From positions 1,674,001 through 1,738,000 of the forward strand of contig NZ_CP061947.1 of the NCBI RefSeq assembly GCF_014838715.1: a stretch of 64,000 nt of DNA. Reading direction: 5' to 3'. The notes under the pieces were generated by a model that searched no databases, was not told the DNA's origin, and was given only the letters and a program-made list of their open reading frames with translations. The DNA is from Algoriphagus sp. Y33 (GTDB lineage Bacteria > Bacteroidota > Bacteroidia > Cytophagales > Cyclobacteriaceae). The position numbers and the translations under genes were made by a program. How positions within the stretch are numbered: the first letter of the stretch is position 1; each line of letters starts with the position of its first letter. This document shows positions 32,852 to 41,011 of the stretch, one piece after another.

Positions 32852-33811
32852 ATGGAGGAATCACAATTTGATCCCAAGATATTAGATAAAATAGAACTTC
32901 TCCAGAAGAAATTCAAAGCTTCCGGTCAAGACATGCTGTCCTATCTGGAAGGGCTGCTTTATTCAGATTACCTTACCTACTGGGATTACATCAATTTGGA
33001 TGTATTGCTTTCTCTACAGCAGCCCAAAACCTCTTTCAAGGACGAAAAGATCTTTATCATCTATCATCAGATCACCGAGTTGTATTTTAAGCTGATTATA
33101 TCTGAAATGGAGCAAATTGCAGAGGAACAGCCTATTACAGAGAAGTATTTTCTGGCTAAGCTGGAGCGGATCAATATGTACTTTGACCATCTTATCAGTT
33201 CGTTTGCGATGATGTGGAAAGGCATGGAGCAGGAGCAGTTTCTTAAATTCAGAATGTCTCTGCTTCCTTCCAGTGGATTTCAAAGTGCCCAATATAGAGA
33301 GATAGAATTGATGGCTGCAGATGCCTTCAATCTGGTGGCATTGGACAAGCGTACCGATCCTGATTTCCATACGCCTACAGATGAGATTTTTGAAAACCTG
33401 TATTGGCAACAGGGTGCAATCGAATTGGCAACGGGGGAGAAGACGCTTACATTAAAAAACTTTGAAGCCAAATACAGCAAGAAATTGATGGATTTAATGG
33501 ATGGCTATCGGCGCAAAAATTTATGGCAGCGCTACATCGATGTGCCTAACCCCACAGAGGAGTTGACTGAATCTATGAAGCAGTTTGATCTAAAGGCAAA
33601 TGTCTTTTGGCCCCTTGCCCACTACAAGTCAGCTGTACGTTTTCTGCAAAGAGACCCTGTGGATATCGCAGCTACGGGTGGCACCAACTGGCAGAAATAT
33701 CTTCCTCCGCGTTTTCAAAAAGTGATTTTCTACCCGGAATTATGGTCAGAATCTGAGCGGGAAGAGTGGGGAAAAGGATGGGTGGTGAAGGAGATTTTTA
33801 GGGAAGAGTAG
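32852..33811 (+). CDS. kynA: Tryptophan 2,3-dioxygenase family protein
   Basis: Heme enzyme opening the indole ring of tryptophan to N-formylkynurenine, in the cytoplasm. 319 residues with the family blocks: YWDYINLDVLLSLQ, IIYHQITELYFKLIISEM (distal His, then the ELYFK helix), FRMSLLPSSGFQSAQYREIE, the FWPLAHYKSAVRFL stretch holding the likely proximal heme His, and ATGGTNWQKYLPP. It is a Bacteroidota-type divergent TDO, somewhat longer than the Xanthomonas type. Pairing with glutaryl-CoA dehydrogenase, the far end of the kynurenine-glutarate route, suggests use of tryptophan as a carbon source. The intermediate kynurenine pathway genes are not in this window. Confidence 0.9.
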   Translation: MEESQFDPKILDKIELLQKKFKASGQDMLSYLEGLLYSDYLTYWDYINLDVLLSLQQPKTSFKDEKIFIIYHQITELYFKLIISEMEQIAEEQPITEKYFLAKLERINMYFDHLISSFAMMWKGMEQEQFLKFRMSLLPSSGFQSAQYREIELMAADAFNLVALDKRTDPDFHTPTDEIFENLYWQQGAIELATGEKTLTLKNFEAKYSKKLMDLMDGYRRKNLWQRYIDVPNPTEELTESMKQFDLKANVFWPLAHYKSAVRFLQRDPVDIAATGGTNWQKYLPPRFQKVIFYPELWSESEREEWGKGWVVKEIFREE

Positions 33812-34269
33812 TTTTTGGGAGTAGCAGCACGCTAGTATTAAGTAGCAAGATGTTGGATAAAGGCATAATTTGAAGGGCGAATCTATGTTATTGAGGCAAT
33901 TTCGGTTTTGCCGTCAATCCTCTAAAGTAAAGAAACTATGGTTACTGGCATCATAGAGGAAAACCATGTGTTTTATTAAGTATATCCGGCTAAGCATAAG
34001 GAAAGAGCGCAGAACTAGGATTTGGCTTTTACTTGTGGAGTGACAAATTGAGAAGTTTGACAACGATCATTCGTTAATTGGAAGTATTGGCCGATGTATC
34101 CTCAAAACTCGAGTTACCCGCTTCTTACTTTTTCTTTCTTTGGAGGTGAAATAGCGGAAAAACCTAAAATTTTACCTCAAACTGATTCTTCTGCGAGGAT
34201 AAATTTCTGATTCCAGAATTTTACTGGCATCTTGGCCTGTATGGTTAATCCATCTCAAACGCATGATGA
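33812..34269. other. 458-base intergenic region with decayed repeat words, no gene
   Basis: No coding frame with family features. 33834-33857 resembles the AGTAT phrases at 602. TAAAGAAAC and ACTGGCATCAT at 33926-33954 recall words of the 247-bp MITE at 61172, so this may be a remnant; no terminal repeats or target duplication could be defined. Confidence 0.4.
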
Positions 34270-35658
34270 ATGAGTAAGAAAAATCCAGTAAAGGAAGTCA
34301 GTTTAGCCCGTAGTCTCTTTACGCTTGCCTGGCCGATTATTATGGCCAATATCCTCCAAACAGCTTATCAGTTAATCGATACGTTTTGGCTGGGAAGATT
34401 GGGCGCAAATGCTGTGGCTGCGGTAAGTATCAGCTTTCCTATTTTGTTTCTTGTGCTCTCTTTGGGTGCAGGACTTACACTTGCCGGAACAGTGATCGTG
34501 TCGCAGTTCAAGGGTGCAAATGATAAAAAAATGATTGATTTCGCAGCTTCACAAACTGTGGTTATTGTCTTTTTGATTTCAATTCTCTTAGCATTTTTGG
34601 GATACGCAGTAGCATCGCCCTTGATGAATTTGGTGGGAGCAGGGCCGGAGATATTGAATGACTCGGTTACTTACTTTCAGGTTTCCTCATTCGGTTTTGT
34701 CTTTCTCTTTATGTTTTTCGTCTTTCAATCCTTGATGAGGGGAATTGGAAATGTGCTACTCCCGATGTACATCGTATTTGGGACGGTTCTTTTGAATCTG
34801 GTTCTGGATCCCCTATTTATTTTTGGTTACGGAAGCATAGAAGGCTATGGGGTGGCAGGAGCAGCTATAGCCAGCATTATCACGCAAGGTTTGTCCGCAG
34901 CAGCAGGTTTGTTTATTCTGTTTCGAGGCAAACAGGGAATTAAGATCAGATTGAGCAGCATGAAGCTTGAATTTCGCTGGGTAAAACGAATGTTTGAATT
35001 GGGAATACCTGCGAGCTTGGAGCAATCCTCCAGAGCCGCAGCTATGACTGTGATGGTCATGCTCGTGACGAGTTTTGGAAGCGAGATAGTTGCTGCCTAT
35101 GGAATAGGGGCTAGAATTCTAAGTTTGGTCATAGTACCATCCATTGGGATGGGAATAGCTACTACCACGTTGGTGGGTCAAAACATCGGAGCAGGGCAAA
35201 TCAAACGTGCGGAAAAAATAGGAGATCTAAGTGTTAAAATAGCCTTCTTTGGATTGACAGGAATTGGCTTACTGCTTTTTGTTTTCGCAGAAAAGTTAAC
35301 TGCTTTCTTTGTTCCAAATGATCCTCAAGTCATAAAGGACGGAGCGAGATTCATCCGGATTATGAGTTTGAGTTTTGGGCTTTTGGGAGTGCAACAGGTG
35401 CTGAATGGTGTGTTTAACGGCACCCGATTTACCCAAGCTTCCATGCTCATATCCATCTTTAGTCTTTGGATGGTTCGCTTTCCTGTAGCATTCGTGCTTT
35501 CTGCCAAAACAGATCTGAGCTTTGAGGGAATTTGGTGGGCATTTCCAATTTCTAATCTAATCGCAGCCATGGTTGCCTTTGCATATTACAAAACCGGATA
35601 CTGGAAAATCCGAACCTTCCGACATAGAAATGAATGGATGGAATCGGGCTTGGGGTAA
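34270..35658 (+). CDS. MATE-family efflux transporter (first copy)
   Basis: 462 residues with twelve predicted membrane helices in two homologous halves. MATE features: N-terminal SLARSLFTLAWPIIMANILQ, the first-half segment QSLMRGIGNVLLPMY with LNLVLDPLFIFGYG, and the second-half GIPASLEQSSRAAAM, TTTLVGQNIGAGQ and NGTRFTQASM. It exports drugs or metabolites in exchange for Na+ or H+ at the inner membrane. The substrate is unknown. It is followed by a dispersed repeat and a NagB-type gene; a second, clearly different MATE gene lies 1.1 kb downstream. Confidence 0.93.
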   Translation: MSKKNPVKEVSLARSLFTLAWPIIMANILQTAYQLIDTFWLGRLGANAVAAVSISFPILFLVLSLGAGLTLAGTVIVSQFKGANDKKMIDFAASQTVVIVFLISILLAFLGYAVASPLMNLVGAGPEILNDSVTYFQVSSFGFVFLFMFFVFQSLMRGIGNVLLPMYIVFGTVLLNLVLDPLFIFGYGSIEGYGVAGAAIASIITQGLSAAAGLFILFRGKQGIKIRLSSMKLEFRWVKRMFELGIPASLEQSSRAAAMTVMVMLVTSFGSEIVAAYGIGARILSLVIVPSIGMGIATTTLVGQNIGAGQIKRAEKIGDLSVKIAFFGLTGIGLLLFVFAEKLTAFFVPNDPQVIKDGARFIRIMSLSFGLLGVQQVLNGVFNGTRFTQASMLISIFSLWMVRFPVAFVLSAKTDLSFEGIWWAFPISNLIAAMVAFAYYKTGYWKIRTFRHRNEWMESGLG

Positions 35659-35688
35659 ATGTAGCTTTCTCCTGTAATTTAGCTTTAT

Positions 35689-35780
35689 TAAATCGAGCAT
35701 GTCGAAGACGACACACAGTGGGATGATTATAAACCGTGCGAGATTCCATGTGGCCAATAGAAAACAATTATAAACACATG
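35689..35780 (+). repeat. Start-codon-linked dispersed repeat, copy 1
   Basis: Begins AATCGAGCATGTCGAAGACG, passes through CACACAGTGGGATGATT and GCGAGATTCCATGTGGCCA, and ends CAATTATAAACACATG, where the ATG is the start codon of the NagB-type gene. Copies at 46966 and 49682 share the same order and also end on start codons. Confidence 0.75.
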
Positions 35781-36491
35781 AAATTACACAATTGTAAGAA
35801 TTACAAAGAGATGAGTCTACTGGGAGCTGAGCTTGTGCATGCCGAAGTGGAGATCAATCCCGATTTACTTTTTTGCGCCGCAAGTGGCAATTCTCCTGCT
35901 GGACTGTATGAATTGATGGCAGAGAAGCATGCTGATTCACCTAGCTTTTTTGATTGGATGAAAGTGATCAAACTCGATGAGTGGGTTGGGCTAACAAATG
36001 ATTCAACCTTTACTTCGGAGTATGACATTCAGGAGAAGCTGTTGAAAAAGTTGGGAATCCGAGGCGATCGATACATTTCTTTCGAAGTGGAAACCCAGGA
36101 TTCAGAGTCTGAATGCGATAGAATTCAGGATGAAATAGATGATCATCATGGAATAGATATCTGTATTCTGGGAATAGGGATCAATGGGCATATTGCTCTA
36201 AATGAACCTGCCGAATTCCTCCAACCTGATTGCCATGTAGCCAAACTTCATCCCGTGACTTTGGTAAGTGGGATGATTGAAAAAGTTGGGATTCCTCTCA
36301 CTGAAGGTATGACCTTAGGTGTGGGAAATATTATGAACTCCAAAATGGTTATTCTCTTTGTCACGGGAAAAGGCAAAAAAACAGCTTTGGATTTACTTAT
36401 GGAAGGAAAAATAAGAACAGATTTGCCGGCATCTCTACTTTGGTTGCATCCGAATGTTCATGTGATCGTGGATAGGAAGTCGGTGCATTGA
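35778..36491 (+). CDS. nagB: NagB-type glucosamine-6-phosphate deaminase / galactosamine-6-phosphate isomerase
   Basis: The start MKLHNCKNYKEMSLLGAELV is preferred because 14 extra codons of the longer frame lie inside a dispersed repeat. 237 residues: CAASGNSPAGLYELM (phosphate loop), KLDEWVGL with the active-site Asp, and LGIGINGHIALNEPAEFL, the NagB/AgaI catalytic signature (usually GxGxDGHIGFNEP, here Asn replaces Asp). The protein is shorter than typical NagB and lacks the allosteric C-terminus. It converts an amino-sugar phosphate to fructose-6- or tagatose-6-phosphate plus ammonia, in the cytoplasm. Its neighbours are MATE exporters, not amino-sugar genes. Confidence 0.85.
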   Translation: MKLHNCKNYKEMSLLGAELVHAEVEINPDLLFCAASGNSPAGLYELMAEKHADSPSFFDWMKVIKLDEWVGLTNDSTFTSEYDIQEKLLKKLGIRGDRYISFEVETQDSESECDRIQDEIDDHHGIDICILGIGINGHIALNEPAEFLQPDCHVAKLHPVTLVSGMIEKVGIPLTEGMTLGVGNIMNSKMVILFVTGKGKKTALDLLMEGKIRTDLPASLLWLHPNVHVIVDRKSVH

Positions 36492-36797
36492 GAAATCCCT
36501 ATACCCGCAAAGATGGCACTAGTCAAAATTCCTTTGTTCACCCTGTCAGGTGACCGAAGCGGCCTTAGCGATAGTGGTTAACCAATACCTATAATGAATG
36601 CTTTGGTCTCTTTGCTTGCAGAAAAGCAGATACACGTATTTATGAGAATAAAGAAGGTGATTGTAAGACGGGAAGCCGAGGTGAAAAGCGACAAAATGTG
36701 TCTGATATGCGTTTGGTAACCCTTTATTAACTCAGGTGGTTTTCCTGTGATCGAAAATTTTCCTTTCTTTCGCCCTTCATAATTTTTCCAACCAACA
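36492..36797. other. 306-base intergenic region, nothing recognised
   Basis: Between the nagB-type gene and the second MATE gene, both on plus. No terminator, repeat, RNA gene or coding frame that I could support; a GTCAGGTGACCG-type short palindrome near 36546 is too small to interpret. Confidence 0.5.
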
Positions 36798-38177
36798 ATG
36801 ACCTGGCAATTAATCAAAGACGCCCTGCGAGGCAAAGAGCAGGACTTTACCAGCCTTTCACTTAAAACCGCCATTTTCGTACTGGCGATTCCCATGATCC
36901 TGGAGATGATGATGGAGTCGGCTTTTGCGGTAGTGGATATATTCTTTGTGGCAAAACTCGGAGAGCACGCCATCGCAACAGTAGGTCTGACAGAATCTGT
37001 AGTAGTACTGGTCTATGCTATGGGGTTTGGGATAAGCATGGCTGCCACGGCCTTAATATCCAGAAGATTTGGTGAAAAGGAATACAAGGAGGCAGGGGCA
37101 GCAGCTTTCCAACTTCTAATTGTTGGGGGAGTGATATCCATCGTATTGGGAGTTCTGGGATGGATTTTTGCGCCGGATATTCTGGGTTTGATGGGAGCGG
37201 AGACTAAAGTCATTGAGACCGGCGTGAGTTACACAAGGATTATTTTTGCGGGTAACACTGCAATTATGCTGTTATTTTTGCTGAATGGGGCATTTCGGGG
37301 AGCAGGACAGGCGCACCACGCAATGCGCTCGCTCTGGATAGCCAATGGCTTGAATATGATCTTGGATCCCATTTTGATTTTCGGAGTAGGGAGTTTCTCA
37401 GGCTTTGGCCTGGAAGGAGCTGCGATAGCCACTACCTTTGGTAGAGGAGTAGGGGTGGTGTACCAATTGTATCACTTGTTTAATGGTAAGCATAAGCTAA
37501 AAATCTTAAAGGAGAACATCGCTATTTCTTGGGAAATCATCAAGAAAATCATGGAGATCGCAGTAGGTGGTATGGGGCAGTTTCTTATCGATTCGGTTTC
37601 GTGGATCGCGCTTACCCGTATGAATGCAGAGTTTGGGTCAGCTTCCTTGGCCGGTTTTACTATTGCCTTTAGAATATTGATTTTCACACTTTTACCTGCT
37701 TGGGGTTTATCAGGTGCTGCATCCACATTGGTAGGACAGAATCTGGGAGCAAAACAACCTGATCGCGCAGAAAAAGCTGTTTGGATGACTACAAGATACA
37801 CAGTGATTTTCATGGCTTCGGTAACCGGGATTTACCTGCTGTTTAACCAACAGCTAGCGGGTTTCTTCACGGATATTCCGGAAGTACGGCAGGTAGCGGC
37901 CCAAGGGCTTTGGGTAGTGGTGCTGGGTTATGTGTTTTTTGCAGTGGGAATGGTGTTGACCCAGGCGTTTAATGGAGCGGGTGACACCAAAACGCCGGCT
38001 TGGATTAATATCGGGGTGTTATGGTTTATTGAGATTCCCTTGGCATATGTGCTCGCTTTTACCTTCGGCCTGGCTCATTTGGGAATATTTATTTCTATTT
38101 CATTTAGCCATAGTTTCCATTCTTTGGTTGCCCTTTACTTCTTCAGAAAAGGCAAGTGGAAGCTGAAGGAAGTGTAA
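36798..38177 (+). CDS. MATE-family efflux transporter (second copy)
   Basis: 459 residues, twelve predicted membrane helices. MATE motifs: IFVLAIPMILEMMMESAFAVVDIFFVAKLG (read in pieces), LNGAFRGAGQAHHAMR followed by NGLNMILDPILIFGVG, and second-half SGAASTLVGQNLGAKQPDRAEKA and TQAFNGAGDTKTPAW. It belongs to a different MATE branch from the copy at 34270, judging by the low similarity outside these motifs. Substrate unknown. Monocistronic as far as can be seen. Confidence 0.93.
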   Translation: MTWQLIKDALRGKEQDFTSLSLKTAIFVLAIPMILEMMMESAFAVVDIFFVAKLGEHAIATVGLTESVVVLVYAMGFGISMAATALISRRFGEKEYKEAGAAAFQLLIVGGVISIVLGVLGWIFAPDILGLMGAETKVIETGVSYTRIIFAGNTAIMLLFLLNGAFRGAGQAHHAMRSLWIANGLNMILDPILIFGVGSFSGFGLEGAAIATTFGRGVGVVYQLYHLFNGKHKLKILKENIAISWEIIKKIMEIAVGGMGQFLIDSVSWIALTRMNAEFGSASLAGFTIAFRILIFTLLPAWGLSGAASTLVGQNLGAKQPDRAEKAVWMTTRYTVIFMASVTGIYLLFNQQLAGFFTDIPEVRQVAAQGLWVVVLGYVFFAVGMVLTQAFNGAGDTKTPAWINIGVLWFIEIPLAYVLAFTFGLAHLGIFISISFSHSFHSLVALYFFRKGKWKLKEV

Positions 38178-38294
38178 TTGCTTGTCCTCAAGCTACCGTT
38201 TCCATAAATTGGACTGCATAAACAAGTAATTGGTCGTGTCTCGCAATACAAATGAACAACACTAAAAGCAGATTTATAACTAACCCTAAATACT

Positions 38295-38732
38295 ATGACT
38301 ACAATTAACACTTACCTGACTTTTGAAGGGAATTGTGAGAATGCCTTCAATTTCTATCGCACTGTTTTTGGAGGAGAGTTTGCCCATGTAGGGAGGTTTT
38401 CTGATATGCCGGCAGATCCAAATTATCCAATCTCTGACGAAGCCAGAAATCAAATCATGCACATCAGTTTGCCGATCAGCAAGGAATGCGTACTGATGGG
38501 AAGTGACACCGGCGGACATGGTGGGCCGTTGACTGTGGGGAATAATTTCTCACTTTCAATAACTACCGACTCCAAGGAAAAAGCAGATACTTTTTTCACT
38601 CAACTTTCAGCAGAAGGGAAAGTGACGATGCCCATGGACAATACCTTTTGGGGAGATTATTTTGGGATGCTTACAGATAAATTTGGAATAAACTGGATGA
38701 TCAGTTTTAATGAGGCTTCCCAGCAAGGGTAA
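38295..38732 (+). CDS. PhnB-like VOC (glyoxalase/bleomycin-resistance fold) protein
   Basis: 145 residues, cytoplasmic. Paired beta-alpha-beta modules with the PhnB-type opening TYLTFEGNCENAFNFYRTVFGGE and the closing FWGDYFGMLTDKFGINWMISF. The mid part (MHISLPISKECVLMGSD) contributes the usual metal-side strand. PhnB-like proteins are named after a phn operon member but have no agreed reaction; many are small-molecule-binding or isomerase-like proteins. Followed by a terminator; monocistronic. Confidence 0.9.
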   Translation: MTTINTYLTFEGNCENAFNFYRTVFGGEFAHVGRFSDMPADPNYPISDEARNQIMHISLPISKECVLMGSDTGGHGGPLTVGNNFSLSITTDSKEKADTFFTQLSAEGKVTMPMDNTFWGDYFGMLTDKFGINWMISFNEASQQG

Positions 38733-38753
38733 ACTAATACTGAGTTTTGTTCT

Positions 38754-38792
38754 GCCGGGAAATTTTATTCCCGGCTGCTTAGTTTTTGACTG
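38754..38792 (+). terminator. Terminator of the PhnB-like gene
   Basis: GCCGGGAA / TTCCCGGC, 8 pairs with loop ATTTTA, then TGCTTAGTTTTTGAC. Confidence 0.8.
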
Positions 38793-39031
38793 AGTACTAA
38801 GCCTGATTTAAAAAGCTTGACATTCGGCCAATTAATAGGAACCGGATTGGGGCTAAATGAAAATTCCATATCAAAAAGTCATTTTTGTTTTAGTATTTGT
38901 AAGGAAACAGGGAGTTTATTCAATAAATCTCCTGTATCAATTGGGTTGACCATGTTATTCTAAAATTAATTTTACTTAGTTTTAGACACATGAAGTTCTA
39001 TGTCAGCATTTAAAATATTAAACAAAACGCT

Positions 39032-39616
39032 ATGAATTACTCTTTACTACGAGATGAAGAGTTAGTTGATCGTTTAGTAAATGAAGAAGATAAGAATGCC
39101 TTTCAGGAAATATACAACCGCTATTGGAAACTAATTTTTTTACAGGCATACAGAAAGATTGGAAGCAAGGAAAAAGCGGAGGGGCTTACCCAAGATCTAT
39201 TCATGAGCTTATGGGATCGAAGAAATATGGTCGGCATTCAGCACCTTTCAGGCTGGCTGAACAAGTCCATCCGTTATGCTATCATTAATTTTTACAAATC
39301 TCAGGCAGTAAAGGAAAAGTACAGGCAATTTGCCGAAAATCACTTTAATTCTTCAGAGAGTAGCAGCGATCATTTGGCCAGACTGAATGAATTGTCGGAA
39401 AGTATAAGCCTTGCTATGGATTCGCTTCCCGAAAAGACAAGGATGGTCTTTAAAATGAGTAGGGAGGAAAACAAACCGGTAAAGGAAATAGCTGACCTGT
39501 TGGACCTTTCCGAAAAGGCTGTAGAATACCATATTAGTCAAAGCCTTAAGAAGATGAGGATTTATCTAAAAGAATACCTGATGGTAATTCTCTTTTGGAT
39601 CTTCAAAACTTGGTAG
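39032..39616 (+). CDS. ECF sigma factor, FecI-like (RNA polymerase sigma-70 family)
   Basis: 194 residues. Region 2 around AFQEIYNRYWKLIFLQAYRKIG and GLTQDLFMSLWDRR; region 4 at DSLPEKTRMVFKMSREENKPVKEIADLLDLSEKAVEYHISQSLKKMR (read in parts). A hydrophobic C-terminal tail (LMVILFWIF) is typical of Bacteroidota ECF sigmas linked to SusC genes. The FecR-type anti-sigma gene follows 137 bases later and an STN-containing SusC 1.4 kb later, so it should activate that operon when the SusC plug signals ligand binding. Confidence 0.93.
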   Translation: MNYSLLRDEELVDRLVNEEDKNAFQEIYNRYWKLIFLQAYRKIGSKEKAEGLTQDLFMSLWDRRNMVGIQHLSGWLNKSIRYAIINFYKSQAVKEKYRQFAENHFNSSESSSDHLARLNELSESISLAMDSLPEKTRMVFKMSREENKPVKEIADLLDLSEKAVEYHISQSLKKMRIYLKEYLMVILFWIFKTW

Positions 39617-39753
39617 TCGATCACCGATTTTCCATCCGATCAAATTCCTGTATTAGCCCAATAGGAACAAATTCACAAAAATTCACAAAAATATCATCCC
39701 GTGTTTAGGGATAGGCTAAGTCTGATTGACTATACACATGAATTGAGCAAATT

Positions 39754-40803
39754 ATGAGCAGAGATTACCTTCAGAATTTACTGGAACGCTTTCAATCGGG
39801 CAACTGTACCGATGAAGAACGGGAAATCGTGAAAGCGTGGTACGATTCCCTGGACAAGAAGTATAATTTACCTGAAATAAGTGCAGAGGAATTGGAGTCA
39901 ATCGGGGAAATAATGTGGGCTCGTGTCATTGATAAAGCTGCATCTTCATCAAAAAAGCAAATTGAGCCAATCAACCAAGTTCGTGCTGTTAGCCTGTGGC
40001 CGAAGTTTATGGCTGCTGCGGCAGTGGTCGGTATTGTTATTTGTGCAGCTTTGTTGTTCAATGTTCTCTATAAACAATCCGGTTTCACACAGCAAGAACG
40101 GATAGCAGCGATTGCCGAGCCTATTACGAAGGAAAACACAACTGACTCACTTATGCCGGTGATGATGGAAGATGGAAGTAGGATAACCCTTCATGCAGGA
40201 GCCAAAATAATTTATCCGACAGCGTTTGAAAAGGATAAAAGAGAGGTCGTTTTGTCGGGAGAGGCATTTTTTGAAGTTAGTAAAAATGCTGAGAGTCCAT
40301 TTTATGTGTTTTCTAATAGTTTGATTACCAAAGTTATTGGGACCAGTTTCTACGTGAGGTCGGGAGAATCTCCAGAAAGTGAAGTGGAAGTGGTCACAGG
40401 AAAAGTGCTGGTCATTGCCAATAACCAAGGCATGTTTGCAAGTGATACGAATAAGGAGGTTTACATCACGCCGAATCAAAAAGTAGTCTTCAATGAAGAT
40501 TCAAAAAAGTTAATCCCTGCAATAGTTGATAATCCAAAACCACTCAAGAGTGCGCAAGCTATTGTCGAGTTTGGGTTTAACTATAAAAATGTACAGCTGC
40601 AACAGGTTTTGAATGATATTGAATCAACCTATGGGATAAATATCATACCCGATGATTCGAGAATATACAATTGCACTTTTACCGGTGATTTAAATGATGA
40701 AAACATGTACTCCAAACTTGATTTGATATGTCAATCCACCGGAATGTCATATGAAGTGAACAACCTCAGCATCATTATCAAAGGAAATGCATGCAGCCTC
40801 TAA
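39754..40803 (+). CDS. FecR-family anti-sigma factor (FecR + DUF4974)
   Basis: 349 residues: cytoplasmic N-terminus (ERFQSGNCTDEEREIVKAWYDS, sigma-binding), one transmembrane helix (about 89-110), periplasmic FecR domain (DGSRITLHAGAKIIYPTAF, VVLSGEAFFEVSKNAESPF, VIGTSFYVRS) and a C-terminal DUF4974 (YKNVQLQQVLNDIESTYGINI) that contacts the STN domain of the outer-membrane receptor. It holds the sigma factor inactive and transmits the substrate signal. It directly precedes the STN-SusC gene; the 208-base gap contains two hairpins. Confidence 0.93.
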   Translation: MSRDYLQNLLERFQSGNCTDEEREIVKAWYDSLDKKYNLPEISAEELESIGEIMWARVIDKAASSSKKQIEPINQVRAVSLWPKFMAAAAVVGIVICAALLFNVLYKQSGFTQQERIAAIAEPITKENTTDSLMPVMMEDGSRITLHAGAKIIYPTAFEKDKREVVLSGEAFFEVSKNAESPFYVFSNSLITKVIGTSFYVRSGESPESEVEVVTGKVLVIANNQGMFASDTNKEVYITPNQKVVFNEDSKKLIPAIVDNPKPLKSAQAIVEFGFNYKNVQLQQVLNDIESTYGINIIPDDSRIYNCTFTGDLNDENMYSKLDLICQSTGMSYEVNNLSIIIKGNACSL

Positions 40804-40921
40804 CCAAACCTATTATCCTCATAAAAATGCAGACTATGTAAACACCGCTACTACCCCCCTAAAACTTAACAGAGATACCTGATTCTGTCCCTAATAGGAT
40901 CAGCTGAGCGTAGATAAAAAA

Positions 40922-40966
40922 CTGGCAATGCCCTAACATTGCCAGTCAACTACTACCTGATGGTAG
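40922..40966 (+). promoter_or_regulatory. Two hairpins in the susC leader
   Basis: CTGGCAATG / CATTGCCAG (9 pairs, loop CCCTAA, 40922-40945), then CTACC / GGTAG (loop TGAT, 40952-40965). No long U-tract follows, so they are not a simple terminator; they may set the expression ratio between the regulators and the susC gene. The 60 bases before them carry no gene. Confidence 0.5.
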
Positions 40967-41011
40967 GATATTGCCCAAGTTAATTTTAGAACAACGACAT
41001 TACAAATATAT

